The notes under the pieces: model-generated
What the model saw: only the letters and a program-made list of their open reading frames with translations
Databases searched by the model: none
Told to the model about the DNA's origin: nothing
In this document: piece by piece, positions 23,045-32,931 of the stretch
Layout: the number at the start of each line of letters is the position of its first letter
Numbering within the stretch: position 1 is the stretch's first letter
Made by a program: the position numbers and the translations under genes
Source of the DNA: Enoplolaimus lenunculus
Taxonomy: Eukaryota > Nematoda > Enoplea > Enoplida > Thoracostomopsidae
DNA length: 64,000 nucleotides
Assembly: GCA_030248215.1 (NCBI GenBank)
Contig: JASANG010002458.1
Location: 62,001-126,000 of the forward strand
Direction: 5' to 3'

Positions 23045-23440
23045 ACAAGCACCTCGACAGTGGGGACACCTTTGACAGCGGGGACAACTGGGACAGTGGA
23101 AGAGCCGAGACAGTGGGACAGCAGGGACAACTGGGACAGTGGAAGAGCCGGGACAGTGGGACAGCAGGGACAGTGAGACAGCCGGGACAGCTCAGACAGC
23201 TGGACAACGGGACTAAACTTAAACCAAAGCCGTAAGCCTAAACCTAACCAAAACGTAAGCCTATACCTGCGACAAGCCTAAGCGTACACTCTAGGGTCTA
23301 AGCCAAAGCTTTGAAGCCTGAACCTAAGCCAAAGCCAAAACCTAGCCCTAAACGTTTGCCTAAGCCCTCGCCTAAGCATAAGCTTAATCCTAAGCCTTAT
23401 CCGATGTCCTAAGCATAGCCTAAGCCTAGCCTTCACCTAA
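23045..23440 (-). repeat. GGGACAG minisatellite followed by GCCTAA-like tract
   Basis: About 23045-23210 is a tandem array of GGGACAGTGG/GGGACAGC units, the reverse of the 6.3 kb array. From 23216 to 23440 there is a long degenerate series of AAGCCTAAGCC units, the complement of TTAGGC. So the 6.07-6.72 kb composite occurs here inverted. Confidence 0.8.
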
Positions 23441-24510
23441 ACGCACAGGCCAACCCTTTACTGTGTACACTCTATAAAACACTCTACTTAAAATACTTCA
23501 GTTATATTATACTAACCATTCTAAATAAGTGTACTAAATATTGAGTAAATCTTTGCTAAAATAATGTAAAGAAGTAAGACTACTGCATCCTGATTAATTA
23601 AGTAAGTAAAGCTAAGAATTTTGTTTGCTTAAAATTAAGTGAAACTTTGCCAAGCACCATAGTAAGTAAAACCAACACTTAATTCGGCAACAGTTTTACT
23701 TAATTTTAAGTATATTTTAGTGAGTAAATACATATATATAAATTTCAAATGAAGATTTAACATAACCATATAAAAATATAAATATATATGTACACATGCA
23801 CAAACACATTAAAGTAGCATGTTTGTTGTCCCGGGACAGTGGGACGGGCCTCAGCGTACTTAACTTGGACCGCAAACTTTAACAAGCCGACGTTTAAACT
23901 TACTAGAGTAGACGCCTGTTCAGAACATAAGACTTATTGTTACATTAAAATATAAGTAAATCTGTGTTTAAGACTTGACGAAAACATATAAATGAATCGT
24001 TGTCGATTGCGCAAAGCAGTATGAAGCTCTGAACAAATGCGCAACAAAACATTTACAGCTTTATATATAGCACCTGTTTTTAAACGCTCAAAATACTGGC
24101 ATTCTACACCCACAGGCTCGATTCTCAGATGTATAACCCGAATCTATTTGGGTGTGGAGCGCCATTCAAATTTGGTGGGAACGACCCTCCAATGCCCCCC
24201 GTGTGGACGCCTTCGTAATAATATACTTTCTTTGGAAAATGGGAAAATGTGGGAGCTACATGTTTTCGCAGGAAATACGGAAAAAGGGGCAACAATATTT
24301 TGTGTTGAGATTCATTTTAGCAGTGGGGCCTGCTGCCCCCTGCAGCACTCGAACTTCGAAGGACCCTAAGCAGGATTGGGGGCTACAGCCCCCAAGCCCC
24401 CGCACTAAGCGATCTTGTTAACCAAACCAAAAATAATAACAATAACAACAAATTTTAATTATCTTCACGTATGCACAAACAGGAGTAGGAAATGCTGCTC
24501 TTATTGCTGT
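23441..24510. other. No gene recognised
   Basis: AT-rich DNA, then (about 24300-24415) a G/C-rich stretch with CTAAGCAGGATTGGGGGCT that recurs at 34.26-34.35 kb. The ORFs here have no recognisable domain. Confidence 0.4.
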
Positions 24511-24739
24511 TTCACGGGAAAATGGGACGCCCCTGAAAGTAAGATGGGCCGTCCCCGCTGTTCCCGCTGCTGTCCCAGCTGTCCTAGCTGTACCCGCTGG
24601 CCCGGGATAGCGAGACGGCCCTCAGCGTAACATGGGCCAAAACCTCAATATTTGCATGTGTTCGACGTTGCACAGACAGCTACCACATTTAGAGTTTTTC
24701 CCGTTTACCCACGGGACCGCAATATACCCGGAGTGAAAC

Positions 24740-25250
24740 GTTTTTGTTGGGTTGGTCGGGACAGCTTCAAACTTGTTTTTTGGGTTGGTCGGGACAGCCG
24801 GGACAGCTTCGAGCCCATCTTTTACCTGGGTTGGTCGGGACAGCGGGGACAGCTTCGAGCCTTCATTTTTGTTGGGTCGGTCGGGACAGCCGGGACAGCT
24901 TCGAACCTATATTTTTGCTTGGTTGGTCGGGACAGCGGGGACAGCTTTTAGTCTATATTTTTTCTGGGTCGATCGGGTCAGCTTGGACCCTATACTTTGG
25001 CTGGGTCGGTCGGCACAATCGGTACAGTTTTCGAGCTAGGTTTTGTGGGGTCGGTCGGGACAACTTCGAACTTATGTTTTTGCTGGTTGGCTCAAAACAG
25101 CTGGGACAGCTTCAAGCCCATGCAGGTATTCGCTGAGTTCGCCGGGACAAGTTCAATCTTATGTTTTCGCTGGGTCAGTATATATAGCAGGACAGCGTCG
25201 GAGCAAATATGTTTTCTGGGACAAAACTGTTTCGGCAGCCCATCAAAAAT
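24740..25250 (+). repeat. Minisatellite of about 55-60 bp units (GGTCGGGACAGC)
   Basis: Tandem imperfect units with the core GGTTGGTCGGGACAGC and CTTCGAGCC, then a T-rich ATTTTTGCTG spacer. All three forward frames stay open, giving Gly/Ser/Phe-rich spurious ORFs. It is preceded by GGGAAAATGGGACGCCCC (24520-24540). The reverse complement of this unit forms the 27.2-28.2 kb array. Confidence 0.9.
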
Positions 25251-25817
25251 ATAGTCAGAACTGCTGAACCTGCAAAATATAAGCTACGAACCGGGGTGTA
25301 ACGGGATATCCGTTTTCGTTTCCATTTTATAGAAACACCGGAAATTCTGCTATTTTTTGCTCAAAAATTAGTTCAAAATCACGTGTATGTCTCGCAATTT
25401 TTCATTATAGATATGTTGCAATTGTTCAAACTGAAATAAAAATGACGAAATTTAAACAATATCTTGAAATTTTCGGCGTATCCGCTATTTTTTCTTTAAA
25501 ATTTTAGAAAGCCAACAAATTTGCGATGAAATGATAACACCAATTTAACATGTTTTTATTGACTAAGACTCCGATTTTTTTCACCTGCGCTTGCGCACTG
25601 CTTACCTTCGCACATTTCGTTCTCGTTGTAAACAGAAATGATACATCACTGTTATTTGCATTTTGCAAAAAAAATATCTAAATAGCGGACAACGACTGGA
25701 TCACAAAAATTTTATTACCTCTACTCTACTTACAGGTTCGTTGCACTTCGTAACGCAAAAGTAAACTGCAACCAGTAACATCTTGCTGGTTTTATACCAA
25801 TATTTCTTATACACAGA

Positions 25818-26193
25818 CAGTGGCGGATCCAGGATCTCAAAATGGGGGGCCAAAATTTCACAGGTAATAAACTTATTTTTGACCCATACTGTACTGACCC
25901 AAATAAGAGGGGGTCCCCATTTTGAGTCCCAATTAATAGGAGTCCGTATCCCTAATAAGAATCCGTAAGCGGGTTAGAATCCTTAAACCCTTGTTTAGAA
26001 TCCATAAATGTCTATTATCCCTAACTGTAGCGCATAAACGACTCCAGGGCCAAGAAACTTTAAAGCGTGCTTATACTATTGTGTATAAAACAGAGGAATA
26101 AACAGCGTAGAACAGCAATTGACACTATATAATTTTTGTCGAGATGCTGTTGGGGGGGGCAGGGCCGGGGTGCCCCCCGTGGATCCGCCATTG
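25818..26193. mobile_element. hAT-type element, exact duplication TACACAGA
   Basis: CAGTGGCGGATCCAGG to GTGGATCCGCCATTG, with TACACAGA at 25810-25817 and 26194-26201. It carries the same internal mariner-like segment as 15149-15541 (from about 25890), so that segment was present before the element spread. Confidence 0.9.
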
Positions 26194-26424
26194 TACACAG
26201 ATATTACATGAATGGCAAAAACATGCAACAGGCACATTCACTAGTCATTACCTATTAAGGTGAACGAGCACACTAAGACAAAGCTTTCATCATTATGTAT
26301 AATACTTATTTCATTAAGATAGTTTATCCCAAAGAATGAATATGTAGTTCGTTTGTATTTGTCACTTAATTTGAATGCAGTCCATGTGCAAATTATATAT
26401 GGACGCCGGATATCCGGATATGTA

Positions 26425-26535
26425 CACTGCAAAGAATGGTGAGTCAAATTGACTCTCTGAAATAGGGTTTTCTTCACTACACAAACTGATTCAAATTCGA
26501 CTCCGCCAGAGTCACATTCGATTCACTCAGTTGTA
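26425..26535. mobile_element. Foldback MITE, left half only
   Basis: TA then CACTGCAAAGAATGGTGAGTC through GACTCCGCCAGAGTC, matching the left half of 18793-18991. The right arm is missing. Confidence 0.75.
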
Positions 26536-27069
26536 ACCTTGGAGTGCGGTATGGCTCAAATTGTTGCATATGCAGAGTTCCTTTAATGCGTGACGCTCGG
26601 TGAAACCTTTTTGCATTTAAAACAGCCTTTAAACTTTAGCTGCATTAAATATATTGTTGATGGCTTAAATTTGTGATTAAACTTGTGTTAGCAAATAAAA
26701 AGCAGAAGATAGCTAAAGAAATACACTCGTAATCGAAAAAATTTATTTCGTCGTAGCAACCTGGACGCCCCTAAAAGTAACATTGGATAAATTTTGTATT
26801 AATTTATATTTCACATCAAACTATAATTGCAACGTATTTTTAGAACTGCGCGATATTCACGTTATTTATAACCAGTTTTGAGAATAAAAATAACGAAAAT
26901 TTTCGATATTTCAGTAACAGAAACAAAACGGGCACCGATTTTAACTTAGACGAGTACGGATATCTGGTTACACCTTGATGGCCGCAAGTGAAATTTATTG
27001 AATTTTTTCTCTATAGACGTCAGATTTAACATAATTAAACACTGCATTATAATCGACCCACCTGTTCTT

Positions 27070-28296
27070 TCTAGTAAGTAGGGTTATACGTAGACTTAAG
27101 CTTATTCTGAGGTTTGCTCTCCATAGGCTTATAAGACGTAACCCAGGCTTAATAGTTCATGCATAGCTTTAGACTAGGAGTTTAGCACGAATATCAGCTT
27201 CGAAATTGTTGGGAGAGGCCGAGCAAAATAAAAATATATGCTTCGAAGCTAGTTTTGGCAGCCGTGGCGAAAACGTAGGCTCAAAACTGTTCCGATCAAC
27301 CCGTAAACTATAGGCTTGAACGCGTCCTAGCTGTTCCGGCCAACTCCGCGAAAACAACCTCGAAGCTGTCCCGACAAACCCAGCAAAAACATACGCTTGA
27401 AGCTTACCCGGCCAACCCAGCAAAACATAGGCTCGAAGCTGTCCCGAAAAACCAGCAAAAACATACGCTTGAAGCTTACCCGGCCAACCCAGCGAAAACA
27501 TAGGCTCGAAGCCGTTTCGACCAACCCAGCAAAAACATAGGCTCGAAGCTATCCCGACCAACTCAGCAAAACATAGGGTCGAAGCTGTCCCGACAAACCA
27601 GCAAAAACATACGCCTGAAGCTTATCCGGCCAATCCAGCGAAAACATAGGCTCGAAGCTGTCCCGACCAACCCAGCAAAAACATAGGCTCGAAGCTGTCC
27701 CGACCAACCCAGCGAAAACATAGGCTCGAAGCTTATCCGGCCAACCTAGCGAAAACATAGGCTCGATGCTGTTTCGACCAACCCAGCAAAAACATAGGCT
27801 CGAAGCTGTCCCGACCAACCCAGCAAAAACATAGGCTTCAAGCTGTCCTAGCTGTCCCGACCGACCCAGGAAAAATATGGGATCGAAGCTGTCCGGCTAT
27901 CCCGACCGACCCAACAAAAACATAGGCTCGCAGCTGTCCCTGCTGTCCCGACCGACCCAACGAAAACACATTCTCGAAGCTGTCCTGGCTTACCTGGCCG
28001 ACCAAACAAAAACACAGGCTCGAAGCTGTCCCTGCTTACCCGGCCGAGCCAGCAAAACACAGGTTCGAAGCTGTCCCGACTGACCGGGCCGACCAAGCAA
28101 AAACACAGGCTCGAAGCTGTTCTGGCGGTCCCGCCCGACCCAGCAAAACCACACGCTCGAAGCTGTCCGGCCGACCCACCAAAAAACATAAGCTGGAAGC
28201 TGTCCCTCCGTCCCAGCACAAATAAGTGAGCAGGAGTGCTGGCCTATTGCTGTCCCGTGGGAAAACGGGACGCCCCTCAGAGTAACATTGGCCATC
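27070..28296 (+). mobile_element. Composite repeat: telomere-like tract, minisatellite, conserved terminus
   Basis: Same order as 6069-6720: a degenerate AGGCTTA tract (about 27070-27180), a long CTGTCCC-containing minisatellite, then GGGAAAACGGGACGCCCC and AGTAACATTGGCC at 28259-28296. Confidence 0.6.
27185..28220 (-). repeat. Minisatellite, about 37-38 bp units, 58 bp at right side
   Basis: More than twenty imperfect copies of a unit containing CGAAGCTGTCCCGACCAACC and CAGCAAAAACATAGG. Units lengthen toward 27.85-28.2 kb. It is the reverse complement of the 24.74 kb unit. Confidence 0.95.
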
Positions 28297-28299
28297 GCC

Positions 28300-29155
28300 C
28301 CGGTGCACACCTGCGGCCCGTACTCCGTACCATATTCAGAGCACAAGTGGTTTCGAAGAATCGATGCATACTGAGATAGCTTACTTTTAAGCTCACGGTA
28401 AAAATTAAGCACATTCCCAGGATTAGATGTAAGCAACACACCAGAGCAAAAAATAGGTTTGTTCTCGGATTTCGCAGGAAAAAATCCCTACAATATTCAG
28501 AGAATTAATTTGACTTTACGGCAAATTGAAAAGTTTTATTTTTCATAAGGAAACTTGAGAATAAATTTCTATTTTGCAAATTTTAATTATAATTCAACAA
28601 ACCCAACATTTATATTGTCCAATTTTGTTTCAACTCAGGCTCAGGATTTGGCTATGCTAGGCAAATCTGTTGACTATTAGCTCAGGCTATAGCTGCTCCA
28701 TTAATTTCATCTCCAGCAGAATATTCTCGAGCGAAGCGATCGAGAAGCTAGACAAACTATAATCGAAACGTCGGTGCAGAAGACCAGTTTTGGGTGTCAC
28801 GAGAACCGAATAACGTATATACTTCAAATCGGAGACTCTGAGTTGCGCTAAGCACACGACATATATTACATAATTTATTTTTATTTAACGTTTAGTTTAC
28901 CTATTTCGGCCCATGTAAAGATCAGGGGCAGAACGTTTTTCTGTTGAACTGGAAAAAAGAAATCTTAAGTTTTAGATTATTTTTAAACCGATATCCAGTT
29001 AAACCACAGAAATATATAAGTTGTTTTTCAGTCTCCCTAATCTCCGACCCATTCCTGAATGTATTTTCGGAATTTGTACAAAGCTTAGAAAATATTTAAA
29101 CGCTACCTTTAAAACTTAAGTATCTTTAAAACTAGACACATGATTTTGAATAGTT
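28300..29155. other. No gene recognised
   Basis: AT-rich sequence. GGCCCATGTAAAGATCAGGGG at about 28909 resembles the 6069/6875 repeat ends. Confidence 0.4.
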
Positions 29156-29460
29156 CAGGGTAAAATTGGAGGTCTGCCGCCGGCTCCTGTAGAATTTTTA
29201 CTGGAGGTTCCCGCAATTTTGGTAGTAAAATTTTGAATAATTTTGCAAAATTTATCTGTTTAGCGCTTTTCGTTTTAACTATTGTCACAATTTTCAGGAA
29301 AGAATTTCAAAAAAACTTGCAGACAGCGTAAAACCAAACTTATCAACATATTGCAGATAAACATCATTTTTACTACCTAATTTCGCTTCGTCTCCGGCTC
29401 CGACAGGTTCGTTGACCTCCGGCTCCGCCTCCGGTATTTTTCACCTCCGATTGCACCCTG
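29156..29460. mobile_element. hAT-type MITE with GGCTCC subterminal repeats
   Basis: CAGGGTAAAATTGGAGGTC at the left and CACCTCCGATTGCACCCTG at the right. Near both ends are CCGGCTCC/GGCTCCG units. No matching 8-bp flank is visible. Confidence 0.6.
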
Positions 29461-30084
29461 CTAGGTATGGCCAATGTTACTGTGAGGGGCGTAACAGCAG
29501 TATAAGCATATTCCTAAGTCCCAGCGGAAGGTAGTCTATAAAGCGTACGCAAAAACAGTCCAATGCTTACTACGGCCTCACTTTACTCCAGTTATTCGAC
29601 AGTCAACGGCGGTACACGAAGACATAAAACTACAAACCTAACCGCGCATACAAGGAGCAATATAGGTATACGAAAGTTTTATTGTAAATAGAAAGAATAA
29701 AAAATAAGCAAACTTCATTACAAATACTAACGAAACTTTACGAAACACTGATTTTAAATAAGCAGACCAAAGAAAAAATTTGTTGCTAAGAAGTGCATTC
29801 AAATTCAAAGCCATTTGTGCACTAAAGACGTTGATCGGCGGAACAAACCACGTTTCCAATCTGTTGCAAAGCCTTTGAGTGTCAAACATACCCACTATAT
29901 ACGGTCTTTTCAGCAAAACATAGAAAATTTTATTTGCAAAAAGGCCCTGACAATCCCTCTCGCATGTACGCAAAAAATTATACTTCACCGGATTAAATAA
30001 CTAGAAATAATTACAATTAATACAATTATGAATGAACAGCTAAACAAATAACAGCTAAATAAATATAAATCCGTTCCCTACAAT
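29461..30084. other. Repeat terminus, then anonymous sequence
   Basis: GGCCAATGTTACTGTGAGGGGCG at 29469 is the complement of the composite-repeat terminus. A 116-codon minus-strand ORF (29638-29988) has no recognisable motif and is not called as a gene. Confidence 0.4.
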
Positions 30085-31107
30085 GCGGGATTCACGTTAT
30101 AACCGGGACAGTCAGCGGACGGTTTGTCCTACTGTAATGACCCAAATAAGAGGATGGGACTGATATAAATTTGGCCTCTCCAGAACGTACCCCTTGTTGT
30201 TCGGTTACGAACTGTTATTTATTTTTAACCTGCTCTCAGCCGCGCTTCGTTAGTGATATATATCCGGTATTGCAATTAACCTTTTAATTAAACATTTATT
30301 TGCCTTGTATCAAAAACTTGAGCGACAAAGATAGGTTATACTTCGGAATGTACTTAACTTCAAAAGTTAAGTATGCTTTAAAGTTTCGAAGTCAACTTTA
30401 TTTGGTCCTGGAGTCATTTATGCACAACAATTAGGGATAATTGACATTTATGGACTCTAACTAGGGTTTAGGGACTCTATCCGTTTACGGATTCTTATTA
30501 GGGATAAGGACTCCAATTGGGGACCCCCTCTTATTCGGGTTACTACAGTATGTTGATTCGACGTGGAGGTTAAAATTCGATCTCCCACATCGGTCTAACA
30601 TACAAAGATAATGTCATAAGAAATTGACTTACAAACCACCGCTATCAGGTGTGCACAGCCCACATGTCAAGTAATACTCTAAGACAATTATTCAATAATA
30701 TTCAGTGGGTTAGCGTAAGTAAGCATCGGATGCATAGAAATGAACAAAACACTGGACGACAGAGGCACAGTTCCGATTTTACACTCCAATTATGCACCAG
30801 AATGCCATTACAGACAGAAAACTCACTCAAAAATTCATATTTTAAATTTTATTATCGTATATTCAACAGGACAATTTGGTTATGTTACCTCAAATATGCA
30901 AACAATTGCACACATCATATGATATTCGCAGACAGTATGCCGAGTAGAATATGATGTTGAAGTACAAAGGCGACCGATTTATGTTGATCGTACACAGCTA
31001 CTAATTTATAAATGTGATATGGAGTTTAAAAGCAGACAAAATGTTACCGAACAGTGTAATAGGAACAAAACATATCGCAAGCTGCATTGGTTATAAGGTG
31101 AACCCAT
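30085..31107. mobile_element. Element with GGGATTCACGTTATAACC-type inverted ends, nested MITE
   Basis: The left end GCGGGATTCACGTTATAACC is an imperfect inverse of the right end GGTTATAAGGTGAACCC. The interior shares ATCATATGATATTC and GACAGAGGCACAG with 7.07 and 46.1 kb. The mariner-like MITE 30132-30548 is inserted near its left end. Confidence 0.6.
30132..30548. mobile_element. Tc1/mariner-like MITE, TA target site
   Basis: CTGTAATGACCCAAATAAGAGG to CCTCTTATTCGGGTTACTACAG with TA at both flanks (30130-30131 and 30549-30550). Confidence 0.85.
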
Positions 31108-31404
31108 ATAATATAACCCTTAAAGTACAAAGTTAAAATGCAAACGGTCCCTCTGAATAATATTGGTTCATATTCATGGCGAAAATAATCTAATGACGTA
31201 ACCAAACCGAACAATGAAATATTTTGATATTGCGACGATCAAAAATCATGTTGCACAATATTAATGTTTACGAGAACGCTAAATATAAAAAACATCGAGT
31301 GTCAGAAAATATAACATTTCTTTTGCAGATGAAATTCCCACCGGTAAATAGAATCAATAGTGAATGATCACTTTAACAAGAGAGTGCAACTACCGAAATT
31401 TGTG

Positions 31405-31650
31405 TGGTACAAAATGTACCACCGGGCGTGGCATTTTTGGCCGACCCCCTCCATTATTTAGAGAGGGGTTGTTGATGTTTGAAACGTAGAATACGTATGC
31501 TTTTAAAATTATAAACGGAGGATGTTACAACTGCAACATTTCAACGTGTAAAATTGAAAAAATTGTCAAACTTGACCCCCCCGTAAATAAGGGGCAGGGT
31601 CGGCCAAAAACGCAACGTGCCCTGTGTACATTCTTTTCTACACAGAATGT
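31405..31650. mobile_element. Inverted-repeat MITE (GCATTTTTGGCCGACCCC)
   Basis: GGCATTTTTGGCCGACCCC on the left is matched inversely by GGGTCGGCCAAAAACGC on the right. Outer GTACAAAATGTAC and GTACATTC motifs also pair. Confidence 0.65.
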
Positions 31651-32931
31651 ACCCTGTTGTATACTCTTGAAACGATTATCCACTCTTGATAGAACGCATG
31701 TCAGTTAGTTTTGCGATGAATATACAATATTCAGAAATGAATGCACAAATAATTACTCCCCCCACAGCCACAGGAAAGCACCAATAGCACAAATACTGTA
31801 ACAGAGGAAAAATGCATATATATCCCATGTTAGCAAACCCACGCGTGAAATAAAATCCAATGCCGCAAAAATCATCCTGGTTTGCCGTTAGGCAAACTTT
31901 TTAAAATCTCGAAAATACGCTAGTCGTATTTTCCAATCAAACTGGTTTGTTAAATGGTCTTGTGCCTGTTTAAATGTAACATGAAATAGTGTTTGCATTA
32001 ACAAGCGTCCCGCGCAACATAACATTATATAGTTTCCATCCTAACATTATTTCGGCTAAATTAGTGTCCACGGACAACTATATGAGTTCAAATTCACCCC
32101 TTTACAGTTCTAAACTGAGAACTATTTTTACTTCTGTACATAGATGCAAAAAAACTTTTTAAAGCACTTTATTATACCAAACATTCTGCCAGGGTTGGAG
32201 CTTACACACAATAAAAATTCAGGTAAGCAGCCTAAATATCCTGTGTATATTTCATAACTTAATTTGTTGCTACAACTCGTCGCGTATAGAAACATTTGCT
32301 CGTATAAAACAATTGCGTCGGTTAGCGTCGGCATACAATCAGATATCAAAGTTACGTAAGCTTTTACACACGTAGTTTCTGCTAATTCCAGGTTGTATAT
32401 TCTGCCTATTTCAAGTTGCATTCAACGGCATGTAAACTTTAGTTTCTGCGACTATAAGTAAAGAAACAAACGAAACAATAACGTTGACCAAACAATTTAA
32501 TTGTTAGTCATATCTACATGGTAAAACGTTAGCAACATTAATATTAATTCAACAACAAAATTCATAAACTGCAGCTTAAATCAAACATTACATAACTTCC
32601 AAATCAACAGTAAGCTGCATTGAAATGATTGCAAACCGCGGTCGACAGTTAGTTGCACCGACTTTTTAAAATTTTTCATTTATTCTTTCGAAAATGCTTT
32701 TTACCTTTAATAACCACACTATCCTAATTTCACAATATGTATTTTATGACTATTGCGTCACAAAAATTCTATTTGGTTTCTCGAAACAAATAAATTTTCA
32801 TCAAAAAAACTACAAAACAATATATTCTTGCACATTATATGGCTAAATATACACTACAAAAACTAAACATTATCTCAACAAACCAAAGATTACAGCATGT
32901 ACCCGCATGGTCATCTTGGTACTGACTAACG
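31651..32931. other. No gene recognised; DSTYK 3' flank
   Basis: AT-rich. A minus-strand AATAAA (TTTATT near 32683) about 250 bp past the DSTYK stop could be its poly(A) signal. Confidence 0.4.

Larger units (their letters stand above)
25291..26977. mobile_element. Probable hAT-type container element holding nested insertions
   Basis: The left end GGGGTGTAACGGGATATCCG is a close inverse of the right end CGGATATCTGGTTACACCTTG. No clear 8-bp duplication was found. Inside are the hAT element 25818-26193 and a partial foldback MITE from 26425. Confidence 0.5.

Noticed and set aside
24037-24421. 110- and 89-codon plus ORFs
   Set aside because: Overlap in different frames and run into a repeat shared with 34.3 kb; no domain.
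27185-28220. CRISPR-like array
   Set aside because: Units are contiguous and mutually similar with no unique spacers; the genome is eukaryotic.
27169-28439. Several minus-strand ORFs of 90-149 codons
   Set aside because: They follow the tandem repeat and give the same Gly/Phe/Ser motif in several frames.
29638-29988. 116-codon minus ORF with hydrophobic end
   Set aside because: No recognisable motif, no splice partner and an overlapping plus ORF of similar quality.
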